A DNA stretch of 64,000 nucleotides from an uncultured Eubacteriales bacterium (GTDB lineage Bacteria > Bacillota > Clostridia > Christensenellales > Aristaeellaceae): NCBI GenBank assembly GCA_902764875.1, contig CACWXP010000015.1, positions 22,794 to 86,793 on the forward strand, written 5' to 3'. Position 1 is the stretch's first letter, and each line of letters opens with the position of its first letter. Below the pieces are notes generated by a model. The model had not been told where the DNA came from. It did not search any database and worked only from the letters and a program-made list of their open reading frames with translations. Made by a program: the position numbers and the translations under genes. This document shows positions 27,619 through 35,519 of this stretch, piece after piece.

Positions 27619-28661
27619 TCTTTCGTCCTTTCCCGGCGGCGCTTCGCGCTGAGCGCGTTGATGCCGTAAATGGCGCCGCCGATGATGATGAAGGAGTAAT
27701 GGCTGAAAAGCCGCCAGATCAGCATGGCCCAGAACACGCCATCGGATTTCATGGCGGAGAAAACCAGGTAGAAAGCGCCCTCGGCGGCGCCGGCATTCCC
27801 CGGCGTCGGAACCAGGCAGATCGATGCGTAGATATAAATCGTCATCGCGAAAATGCGCCAGTAGCTGACGGACGCGCCGAACATCTTCAGCACGAAGAAC
27901 GGCATGCTGCACAGGGCAAACCGGTAAATCAGCGAAAGAACGATCAGACAGAACAGCAGGAACTTATCCCTGGAGATCACGGAGAAGCTGCTGTGATAGC
28001 TGTCCAGCATTCCCAGAATACGGTTTATGGTTTCCTCCGGATTTTTGACGATTTTCAGCCGGCCGCCCAGCCGGATCACGGCGCTGATGAGCTTCTTCAC
28101 CGTGTTCGGCATAAAGGAAAACATCACCAGCAGGCCGGGAATAAGCGCGAAGAGGAACAGGCCGAAATAGGCGGTGTAGCGGATGGCTTCCAGTTCCACG
28201 GAACTCCAGGTAATAAACACCACCAGCGCCAGCAGGATAAACCCGAGCTGCATGGTCACATATCCGGCAATGGTCATGGCGGAGGAGCCGCCGTCGGAAT
28301 ATCCTTTCTTATGCAGCCAATGGATCTGGAATGGCTGTCCTCCGGCGCCGGAGGGGGTGATGCAGTCGTAATATTTTCCCAGGGCGGCTGTTTCAAAGGC
28401 GACGCGGAAGGAGGGTTTCTCGCCGAGGGACCGCATCATAAGGAAATATTTCAGCGATTCGGCGAAAAGCAGGACAACCAGGCAGAGGGCCGTGCAGCCC
28501 AGGTACAGCCAGGCATGCCCCGTAAACTTCGGCAGGGCGGAATCGGCCGGTTTCCCTGAGAACTCGTTGATTGCGGTGGCTGCGACGACTACGATGTTGA
28601 TCAGGACAAACAGCGCCATCCAAATCCTTTTCTTTTTCCCGGTCGGCTGATAATTGCTCAC
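27615..28661 (-). CDS. LPG-synthase-TM-like flippase (UPF0104/YbhN type)
   Basis: Integral membrane protein of about 348 residues with seven or eight helices, like the membrane half of lysyl-phosphatidylglycerol synthase. Signature regions are YYDCITPSGAGGQPFQIHWL and LVPTPGNAGAAEGAFYLVF. It has no aminoacyl-transferase domain, so a lipid-translocating or lipid-binding role is more likely. An ATG at 28703 exists, but the -10 box ends one base before it, so the transcript would start inside; GTG 28661 with CGGAGG five bases before is preferred. Confidence 0.8.
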   Translation of the reverse strand: MSNYQPTGKKKRIWMALFVLINIVVVAATAINEFSGKPADSALPKFTGHAWLYLGCTALCLVVLLFAESLKYFLMMRSLGEKPSFRVAFETAALGKYYDCITPSGAGGQPFQIHWLHKKGYSDGGSSAMTIAGYVTMQLGFILLALVVFITWSSVELEAIRYTAYFGLFLFALIPGLLVMFSFMPNTVKKLISAVIRLGGRLKIVKNPEETINRILGMLDSYHSSFSVISRDKFLLFCLIVLSLIYRFALCSMPFFVLKMFGASVSYWRIFAMTIYIYASICLVPTPGNAGAAEGAFYLVFSAMKSDGVFWAMLIWRLFSHYSFIIIGGAIYGINALSAKRRRERTKE

Positions 28662-28703
28662 ATGATCCTCCGATTCAATCGCTTGGGGTGGTGCGTACGG
28701 CAT

Positions 28704-28712
28704 ATTATATCA
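28704..28712 (-). promoter_or_regulatory. Extended -10 promoter of the envelope cluster
   Basis: Read on the minus strand: TGATATAAT, a perfect TATAAT with TGn. No good -35 is seen. Transcription should begin near 28697, which excludes ATG 28703 as the flippase start. Confidence 0.6.
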
Positions 28713-28725
28713 TACTTTTCAGATT

Positions 28726-29592
28726 TTATCCGAAAATAATCAGTTTCAGAACGAGAATGATCACCAGATGGGCCGGATACAGAGAATAGCTGATCCACTT
28801 CGGCATATGGAGATCATGCGGAAACCGAATCAGGATCAGCGGGAGGGAGAGAAGGCCGTAGGTTTCCAGCCGCATGAAAGCCTTCAGCGGGGCGGAAAGC
28901 CAGGCCGGCACGGCGGTGAGATCGATGGGAATCCCGAAAAGGGATCTGGTCAGCTCATACCCGGCGCCCCAGAACAGGAAAAAGGAAACCATCACCGCGG
29001 CGATGCCGGGGCGGGTGTTCCGGACCGCGTAGAGCAGGATCAGCAGGGTGACGCCTTTCCAGCCGTAATCCGCGTTCAGAACGGTGGCCAGGGCGATGGC
29101 AACCGCGGGACACCAGATCTGGCTGAGGGCTTTTTTCTCCCGGATGCCCCACAGGGCGAACAGGCCCAGAAACAGCGTCAGGAAGATGTTCGGTTTCTTC
29201 AGGAAGACGGTATACAGCACCTCCCAGAGCGCGGGAAAAGAAAAACCGACGGACAGGGGCGATACGGTTTCCCGAATCAGAAGGCCGAGATGTCCCTGGG
29301 TGTTCAGCGCCAGATAGTACAGGGGCTGGGAGACCAGGCCGGCCTGCAGGATCCGCCCCAGGTATTTCGGGACGCTGCGGGTCCGGCAGAACCCGACGAC
29401 CATGCACCAGGCATAGAGCGGAAAGGCGATACGGCCCAGAAGACGCATATCGGGAGCATTGCCGAAGATGACTTTCCCGGCATGATCGATGAACATGGAA
29501 ACCAGGGCAATCAGTTTCAGCAGGCCGGTGGACAGGTTGCCGGCCAGCTCCGGATGCGGACTGGGCGCAAATCGGCTGGAACGTTCGGACAC
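28726..29592 (-). CDS. TraX-family membrane protein
   Basis: About 288 residues with eight or more helices. The first helix LLKLIALVSMFIDHAGKVIF carries the FIDH motif common to TraX proteins, followed by LLGRIAFPLYAWCMVVGF. TraX of the F plasmid acetylates pilin, but chromosomal Firmicute members have no settled role. The frame extends to TTG 29655, but that TTGACA looks like the -35 box; GTG 29592 with AAGGAG just upstream is preferred. Confidence 0.75.
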   Translation of the reverse strand: MSERSSRFAPSPHPELAGNLSTGLLKLIALVSMFIDHAGKVIFGNAPDMRLLGRIAFPLYAWCMVVGFCRTRSVPKYLGRILQAGLVSQPLYYLALNTQGHLGLLIRETVSPLSVGFSFPALWEVLYTVFLKKPNIFLTLFLGLFALWGIREKKALSQIWCPAVAIALATVLNADYGWKGVTLLILLYAVRNTRPGIAAVMVSFFLFWGAGYELTRSLFGIPIDLTAVPAWLSAPLKAFMRLETYGLLSLPLILIRFPHDLHMPKWISYSLYPAHLVIILVLKLIIFG

Positions 29593-29626
29593 GGTCTCCT
29601 TCCTTTCTGTTTCGGCATTCCAGCTT

Positions 29627-29655
29627 ATTTTGCTTTCCGTTTCCGGATTTGTCAA
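29627..29655 (-). promoter_or_regulatory. Promoter of the TraX-like gene
   Basis: On the minus strand: TTGACA (29655-29650), 17-base spacer, CAAAAT (29632-29627). It supports a start of transcription near 29620 and translation from GTG 29592. Confidence 0.55.
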
Positions 29656-29678
29656 GGAAAGGCCGACAATTTCACCCC

Positions 29679-29767
29679 GCCGGACAGGAACGGCCGGCGG
29701 TTTTCCGGGCCGGACAGGAACGGCTTACAGTTTTACTGTTGTCAAGATGATCCAAAACCGGTATAAT
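29679..29767 (+). promoter_or_regulatory. frr promoter with upstream 16-bp direct repeat
   Basis: TTGTCA (29739-29744), 17-base spacer and TATAAT (29762-29767) form a strong promoter. Upstream, GCCGGACAGGAACGGC occurs twice (29679-29694 and 29709-29724), 30 bases apart. The repeats could bind a regulator or be a small slippage duplication. Confidence 0.8.
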
Positions 29768-29814
29768 AGGCGCAGAATATCATGCTTTGGCTGAAGATAA
29801 GGAGGGAACTCGAA

Positions 29815-30372
29815 ATGGTGGAAGATGTCATGAAAACGGCGGAAGAAAAGATGCAGAAATCCTGCGCGGTGTACGAGCGGGATATGATGGGCCTGCGGGC
29901 CGGCCGCGCCAATCCGAAGCTGCTGGACCGGATTATGGTGGACTATTACGGAACACCCACGCCCATCCCGCAGATCGGCAACATTTCCTCGCCGGAACCG
30001 CGGCTACTGGTGATTGCTCCCTGGGAAGCGAAGATGATCCCCCAGGTTGAAAAAGCCATCCAGAAGAGCGATCTGGGCCTGAATCCTTCCAACGACGGAA
30101 AGATCATCCGCCTGGTGTTCCCGGAACTTAACGAGGAGCGCCGCAAGGAGCTGACCAAGGTCGCCTCCAAAGGCGCGGAAGAAACCAAGGTGGCGATCCG
30201 CTCCATCCGCCGCGACGCCATTGAACAGATCAAAAAGCTGAAAAAGAACAGCGAGATCACCGAAGACGACCAGAAGGACGCCGAGGAAGAGATCCAGAAA
30301 CTGACGGACAAGGCCATCAAGGAAGTGGACGCGATCTACGCCAAGAAGGAAAAGGAAATCATGGAGGTCTGA
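29815..30372 (+). CDS. frr: Ribosome recycling factor
   Basis: 185 residues, the usual RRF length. Conserved segments: MGLRAGRANPKLLDRIMVDY (about 24-43), YYGTPTPIPQIGNIS, and IRLVFPELNEERRKEL. With EF-G it splits post-termination ribosomes. In many Firmicutes pyrH precedes frr; here frr has its own promoter and a divergent TraX-like gene behind it. AAGGAGGG lies eight bases before the ATG. Confidence 0.97.
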   Translation: MVEDVMKTAEEKMQKSCAVYERDMMGLRAGRANPKLLDRIMVDYYGTPTPIPQIGNISSPEPRLLVIAPWEAKMIPQVEKAIQKSDLGLNPSNDGKIIRLVFPELNEERRKELTKVASKGAEETKVAIRSIRRDAIEQIKKLKKNSEITEDDQKDAEEEIQKLTDKAIKEVDAIYAKKEKEIMEV

Positions 30373-30392
30373 CGGAGACTTTCATGCGCTGA

Positions 30393-30424
30393 GGCAAAAA
30401 ACCCGCCTGTGGGCGGGTTTTGCC
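30393..30424 (+). terminator. Terminator-like hairpin between frr and uppS
   Basis: GGCAAAAAACCCGCC, TGTG loop, GGCGGGTTTTGCC. A GC-rich stem flanked by A and T runs that can act in both directions. It may reduce transcription from frr into the isoprenoid/lipid genes. Confidence 0.75.
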
Positions 30425-30451
30425 AGTATAAACAGGGAAGGACAGCAATCC

Positions 30452-31228
30452 ATGAAAGTGAAAGCATGGAAGACGGCGATGTCACTGGCGCTGAAGAAAA
30501 CCCCGAGAACCGTTTCGGAGTTTGAGAAGCTGCCGGAGCATGTGGCCATCATCATGGACGGAAACGGGAGATGGGCGAAGAAGCATCATCTGAATGTTTC
30601 CAAGGGGCATCGGCAGGGAACGGAAACACTCCGGGAGATCATCCGGCACACGGACGATCTGGGTATTAAGGTGCTGAGCCTGTATGCCTTTTCCACGGAG
30701 AACTGGAACCGTTCTGAGGAAGAGGTCAGCGCGCTGATGCAGCTGATGCTGGACTTCTTCGCGTCCGAGATTGACGAACTGGACGCAAAAAACGTGCGGA
30801 TTCTGATCCTGGGCGACAAGGGAAGGCTGCCGGAAAAACAGCGGGAAACGCTGAAGGAAGCCGAAAAGCGCACGGAGAGCAACACGGGCCTGCGGCTGAA
30901 CATCGCCATCAACTACGGGAGCCGGGCCGAAATGGTGAAGGCCGTCCGGGAAATCTCGGTTCTGGTGAAAAACGGCGCGGTGCGGGCGGAGGACATTGAC
31001 GAACAGATGATTTCGGATCATCTCTACACAGCCGGACAGCCGGACGTGGACCTGCTGATCCGGACCAGCGGGGAACAGCGGCTGAGCAATTTCCTGCTGT
31101 ACCAGAACGCTTACGCGGAATTTGTTTTCCCGGAAATACTGTGGCCCGATTTTTCGGTGCATGACTACGATCTTGCCCTGGACGCCTACGGACACAGGGA
31201 CAGAAGGTATGGAGGGCGGAAAGGATGA
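30452..31228 (+). CDS. uppS: Undecaprenyl diphosphate synthase
   Basis: 258 residues. It condenses isopentenyl diphosphate onto farnesyl diphosphate to make the cell-wall lipid carrier. IIMDGNGRWAKK (Asp36 is the catalytic residue), YAFSTENWNRS, and RTSGEQRLSNF near residue 203 are all intact. A longer than usual N-terminus (about 28 residues before the core) is present. Its TGA overlaps the cdsA start. Confidence 0.96.
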   Translation: MKVKAWKTAMSLALKKTPRTVSEFEKLPEHVAIIMDGNGRWAKKHHLNVSKGHRQGTETLREIIRHTDDLGIKVLSLYAFSTENWNRSEEEVSALMQLMLDFFASEIDELDAKNVRILILGDKGRLPEKQRETLKEAEKRTESNTGLRLNIAINYGSRAEMVKAVREISVLVKNGAVRAEDIDEQMISDHLYTAGQPDVDLLIRTSGEQRLSNFLLYQNAYAEFVFPEILWPDFSVHDYDLALDAYGHRDRRYGGRKG

Positions 31229-32085
31229 AACAGAGAACAATCACGGGTCTGGCTTTGACAGCCTTTCTGGCTGTGATGCTGTGGCTGCCCGGATGGTGCA
31301 TGGCGATCGCGGTGATGGTGTGCGTCTCCCTTGCCATGTATGAGGAAATGCGGGCGCTGAAGAAGGCGGGACACAGGATCGTGGTGTGGCCGACCTGGGC
31401 CGCGATGGCGCTCTCCATCCCGCTGACCTATTTCCTGAGCCAGAAGATCATGATCCCCCTGGTCGCGGCGGCGTTCCTGGCGATGTGCGTGCAGGTGCTG
31501 TTCCGGGAGGAACCTGAACTGACGGATCTGGAAATGAGTTCGCTGCCGCTGGTGACGGTGGCGCTGCCGGGGCTGAGCCTGGTAACGCTGAGCCTGATCG
31601 ATCCCTATGCGTGGCACACGCCGGACAATCCCCTGCCGCTGCACGCGGTGGAGGTGGTGACTCTGACGCTGACCTTCGCGATTCCGCTGATGGGCGACAT
31701 GATGGCGCTGTATGTGGGCAAAGCCTGCGGAAAGCGGAAGTTCTGCCCGGCGGTGAGCCCGAAGAAAACGGTTGAAGGCAGCATCGGCGGCCTGGCCGGC
31801 AGCGTGCTGGGCGCGGTAATCATTTATCTGATGACTCTGTGGCTTTGCAACGCGGAAACGCGGAGCTATCTGCCGGAATGGTGGATGTATCCGCTGCTGG
31901 GCCTGCTGGGCGGTTTCGTCGGCCAGATGGGGGACCTGTTCGCCTCCCTAGTGAAGCGGCACTGCGGACTGAAGGACTTTTCAAACATCTTTCCGGGCCA
32001 CGGCGGGATGCTGGACCGGCTGGACAGCGTGCTGTTCATGGCGGTGCTGATGTACTGCTACCGGCTGTTCTTTATGACAGTATGA
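31225..32085 (+). CDS. cdsA: Phosphatidate cytidylyltransferase
   Basis: 286-residue membrane enzyme making CDP-diacylglycerol for phospholipid synthesis. Multiple hydrophobic helices fill the first 200 residues; SPKKTVEGSIGG and the C-terminal signature KRHCGLKDFSNIFPGHGG followed by MLDRLDS carry the catalytic aspartates. It overlaps uppS by four bases. Confidence 0.95.
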   Translation: MKQRTITGLALTAFLAVMLWLPGWCMAIAVMVCVSLAMYEEMRALKKAGHRIVVWPTWAAMALSIPLTYFLSQKIMIPLVAAAFLAMCVQVLFREEPELTDLEMSSLPLVTVALPGLSLVTLSLIDPYAWHTPDNPLPLHAVEVVTLTLTFAIPLMGDMMALYVGKACGKRKFCPAVSPKKTVEGSIGGLAGSVLGAVIIYLMTLWLCNAETRSYLPEWWMYPLLGLLGGFVGQMGDLFASLVKRHCGLKDFSNIFPGHGGMLDRLDSVLFMAVLMYCYRLFFMTV

Positions 32086-32115
32086 TTTTTTTAGGTGCGG
32101 GAGAGGAGACCAGGA

Positions 32116-33165
32116 ATGACAAAAGTTGTGAAAGTCGGACCGCTGCAGCTGGGCGGGGGGAATCCCGTGCTGGTGCAGAGCATGACGAACACGGATACAC
32201 GGGACGCGGAGGCGACGCTGGCCCAGATCCGGGCCCTGGCGGACGCAGGATGCGACATCGTGCGGGTGAGTGTTTACGACGAGGCCTGCGCGGAGGCGGT
32301 GAAGAAGCTGGCGGCGGAAAGTCCCGTGCCGCTGGTGGCGGATATCCATTTCGACTATAAGCTGGCGATCCGCGCCGCGGAGAACGGGATCGCGAAGCTG
32401 CGGATCAATCCCGGCAACATCGGCGGGGAAGCACGGGTGCGGGAACTGGCGGACTGCGCGAAGGCGCATCATATTCCGATCCGGATCGGCGTGAACAGCG
32501 GCTCCGCGGAAAAGGAACTGCTGGAGAAATACGGCGGACCCACGGCGGAATGCCTGGTGGAGAGCGCGCTGAACCACGCGCGGATGCTGGAAAAGGCCGG
32601 GTTTGACGACATCGTGCTGAGCATGAAGAGCAGCGACGTGAAGCTGACGATCGAGGCCTACCGGCTGGCCAGCCGGAAGTGCGACTATCCGCTGCACCTG
32701 GGCGTGACGGAAGCCGGACTGCCGGGACAGGGGACCGTCAAGAGCGCGATCGGCATCGGCGCGCTGCTGGCGGACGGCATCGGCGACACGATCCGGGTGA
32801 GCCTCAGCGGAGACCCGGTGCCGGAGGCCGCGGCGGCCTGGGACATCCTGCGGGCGCTGAACCTGCGGATTCGCGGGGTTCAGCTGATTGCCTGCCCCAC
32901 CTGCGGAAGGACCTGCATCCCGGTGGAAGCCATTGCCCGCCGGGTGGAAAAGGAACTGGCGGACGTACGTGTGCCGCTGAAGGTGGCCGTGATGGGCTGC
33001 GTTGTGAACGGCCTGGGCGAAGGCCGGGAAGCGGACGTCGGCATCGCCGGCGGAAAAACGGGCGGGGTGCTCTTCGTGCGCGGGCAGGAGCCGAGACGCG
33101 TGGAAGGAGACCTGGCGGAGGAACTGATCCGGGAAGTCCGGCAGATGGTTCAGGAGAGAGCGTAA
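32116..33165 (+). CDS. ispG: (E)-4-hydroxy-3-methylbut-2-enyl-diphosphate synthase
   Basis: 349-residue iron-sulfur enzyme of the MEP isoprenoid pathway. The cluster ligands are in CPTCGRTC (about 261) and GCVVNG (about 295). QSMTNTDTRD near the start and RIGVNSGSAEKELLEKYGG in the middle are typical. I use ATG 32116 with AGGAG seven bases ahead; GTG 32095 precedes that site. It lies directly before ispC, an order I believe is less common than having ispG after rseP. Confidence 0.95.
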   Translation: MTKVVKVGPLQLGGGNPVLVQSMTNTDTRDAEATLAQIRALADAGCDIVRVSVYDEACAEAVKKLAAESPVPLVADIHFDYKLAIRAAENGIAKLRINPGNIGGEARVRELADCAKAHHIPIRIGVNSGSAEKELLEKYGGPTAECLVESALNHARMLEKAGFDDIVLSMKSSDVKLTIEAYRLASRKCDYPLHLGVTEAGLPGQGTVKSAIGIGALLADGIGDTIRVSLSGDPVPEAAAAWDILRALNLRIRGVQLIACPTCGRTCIPVEAIARRVEKELADVRVPLKVAVMGCVVNGLGEGREADVGIAGGKTGGVLFVRGQEPRRVEGDLAEELIREVRQMVQERA

Positions 33166-33193
33166 ACAGCGATTGCATCGGAGCGTGGAGAAC

Positions 33194-34327
33194 TTGAAGA
33201 AGATTGCCATACTGGGATCCACGGGATCCATCGGAACACAGGCGCTGGATATCTGCAGAAGGCATCCGGACCGGTACCGGGTGACGGCGCTGACGGCCCG
33301 GGGAAGCCGGGAAAAGCTTTTTGAGCAGGTGCGGGAATTCCGGCCGGAAATGGCCGGGCTGACGGAAGGGATCGATCCTGCGGAAATTCCGGAGGATCTG
33401 AAATTCTGCCGGTGGATGACCGGACAGGAGGCGCTGCACGCCGCCGCGGCGGAGGTGGAAGCGGACAAGGTGCTGGTGAGCATCGTCGGGATCGCGGGAC
33501 TTCGGAGCGTGATGGACGCGCTGGGCGCCGGGCGGCAGGTGCTGCTGGCCAACAAGGAAGCGCTGGTGACCGGCGGCCACCTGGTGACGGATCTGGCGAA
33601 GAAGATCGGGAAGCCGCTGCTGCCCGTGGACAGCGAACACAGCGCGATTTTCCAGTGCCTGCAGAGCGCCGGGGGCAACCGGGCGGAAAAAATCCTGCTG
33701 ACGGCCTCGGGCGGGCCCTTCCGGAAATGGGAGAAGGAACGCATTGAAAAGGCGACGCCGGCGGAAGCGCTGAAACATCCGAACTGGAACATGGGCGCGA
33801 AAATTACGGTGGATTCCGCCAGCATGTTCAACAAGGGCCTGGAGATCATGGAAGCCCGGTGGCTGTTCGACATGCCGGAGGACCGGATTGAAGTGGTGGT
33901 GCATCCGGAGAGCATTGTGCATTCCGCGGTGGTGTTCCGGGACGGCGCGGTGCTGGCCCAGCTGGGGCTGCCGGATATGCGCGTGCCCATCGGATACGCG
34001 ATGTCTTATCCGGAGCGGTTGGAAACGGGCGTTGCGGAGCCGGACCTGTTCGCGCTGGGCAGCCTGACGTTTGAAAAACCGGACGAGAAGAAGTTCCCGG
34101 CGCTGCGGCTGGCGCGGGAAGCGCTTCGGGCAGGCGGCGCGGCCTGCACTGTTTTCAACGGCGCCAACGAAGAAGCGGTGGCGGCCTTCCTGCGGGAAGA
34201 GATTGCCTTCGGGGAGATTGCCCGGCGGGTGGAAAACGCCATGGAGAAACTGAGCGGCCTTCCGGCGGACAATCTGGAAGAGATTCTGGACGCGGACCGG
34301 CGGGCCCGGGAACTTGTGCGCTGCTGA
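33194..34327 (+). CDS. ispC: 1-deoxy-D-xylulose-5-phosphate reductoisomerase
   Basis: 377 residues, first committed step of the MEP pathway. Read from TTG 33194 the protein begins MKKIAILGSTGSIGTQALDI, exactly the family start with the NADPH-binding GSTGSIG at 8-14. VDSEHSAIFQCLQ supplies the metal ligands and NKGLEIMEA another. Upstream TTG 33173 and GTG 33185 are possible but add a non-family tail. The ribosome site (GGAGCGTGGAG) is weak and overlapping, so the start is uncertain. Confidence 0.93.
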   Translation: MKKIAILGSTGSIGTQALDICRRHPDRYRVTALTARGSREKLFEQVREFRPEMAGLTEGIDPAEIPEDLKFCRWMTGQEALHAAAAEVEADKVLVSIVGIAGLRSVMDALGAGRQVLLANKEALVTGGHLVTDLAKKIGKPLLPVDSEHSAIFQCLQSAGGNRAEKILLTASGGPFRKWEKERIEKATPAEALKHPNWNMGAKITVDSASMFNKGLEIMEARWLFDMPEDRIEVVVHPESIVHSAVVFRDGAVLAQLGLPDMRVPIGYAMSYPERLETGVAEPDLFALGSLTFEKPDEKKFPALRLAREALRAGGAACTVFNGANEEAVAAFLREEIAFGEIARRVENAMEKLSGLPADNLEEILDADRRARELVRC

Positions 34328-34415
34328 GCATTTCCGTTCAGCGGCGGATGATGCTGCCGGCTGCGGGAAGTGCAGTATTTTGGGATAAGGTTTATTAAGG
34401 AGCAAGGTAACGACA

Positions 34416-35519
34416 GTGTATATTATTCTGGCGATTCTGCTTTTGGCCATTCTGATTGTCGTACATGAATTCGGACATTTTATGGCGGCGCGGGCGATGA
34501 AAATCGATGTGTGCGAGTTTGCCGTCGGATTCGGTCCGAAGCTGGTCGGATGGAAGAGCAAAAAATATGAGACCACCTTTGCGATCCGGGCGATCCCCAT
34601 GGGGGGATACTGCTCCTTTTACGGGGAGGACGACGCCACCGGAAAGTCGAAGGACGATCCGCGGAATTTCGGGAACCACAGCGTTTGGAAACGGATGTTT
34701 GTGATCCTGATGGGGCCGATGATGAACTTTGTGCTGGCCTTCGTTGCGGCGGTGGTGCTGATCTGGTGCACCGGGATCACGGTGGCGGTGGAACCGGAAC
34801 AGGTGGATCCCTTTATCCAGGAAGTCATGGCTTCCGGGCCGGCCCACGACGCGGGAATGAAGGCCGGGGACGAAGTGCTGGAGATCAACGGAAAGAACAT
34901 GATGGACGGCACCATGGATACGCTGCTGAACACCATTTCTTCCTGGAAGGAAGGAGACGGCCCGCTGCGGATGACCATCCGGCGGAACGGAGAAACGGTA
35001 CAGACGGAAGTGACACCCGTATGGAATGAAGAAGCCGGGAAAATGCAGATCGGGGTATACATTGGCGGCTATTTGCGGACGGAAACGAAGCCCGCCGGCT
35101 TTTTCGGCGGCATCGGCGAAGCCTGGAGAATGTGCACCAACGCCGGCGGAGCGATCCTTCGGGCGCTGAAGAACCTGGTGACCAAGGGCGAGGGTCTGGA
35201 GGACACGGCGGGGCCGGTGGGCATTGTATCCATGATTTCCACCCAGGTGGAGGGCCAGGTGAAACAGGGCGGCGCCGGCGCCGGGATCGACATGTTCACG
35301 CAGCTGCTGATCCTGATTTCCATCAATCTGGGCCTGATGAACCTGCTGCCGATTCCGGGACTGGACGGAAGCCGGCTGGTTTTCGGCATCATTGAAGCGA
35401 TCCGCGGAAAGCCCGTGCCGCCGCAGAAGGAAGCGGTGGTGCACCTGATCGGGATGGGGCTGCTGCTGGCGCTGATGGTGTTCTTTACTTTTAAGGATAT
35501 TATGAGGCTGTTTCAATGA
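34416..35519 (+). CDS. rseP: Site-2 membrane protease RseP/RasP
   Basis: 367-residue intramembrane zinc metalloprotease that cuts anti-sigma factors and signal-peptide remnants. HEFGH (17-21) lies in the first helix; the third zinc ligand is in PIPGLDGSRL near residue 312. A PDZ domain occupies about 125-205 (GMKAGDEVLEINGKN). GTG 34416 gives the family-typical short start; AAGGT is ten bases upstream. Overlaps polC by four bases. Confidence 0.93.
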   Translation: MYIILAILLLAILIVVHEFGHFMAARAMKIDVCEFAVGFGPKLVGWKSKKYETTFAIRAIPMGGYCSFYGEDDATGKSKDDPRNFGNHSVWKRMFVILMGPMMNFVLAFVAAVVLIWCTGITVAVEPEQVDPFIQEVMASGPAHDAGMKAGDEVLEINGKNMMDGTMDTLLNTISSWKEGDGPLRMTIRRNGETVQTEVTPVWNEEAGKMQIGVYIGGYLRTETKPAGFFGGIGEAWRMCTNAGGAILRALKNLVTKGEGLEDTAGPVGIVSMISTQVEGQVKQGGAGAGIDMFTQLLILISINLGLMNLLPIPGLDGSRLVFGIIEAIRGKPVPPQKEAVVHLIGMGLLLALMVFFTFKDIMRLFQ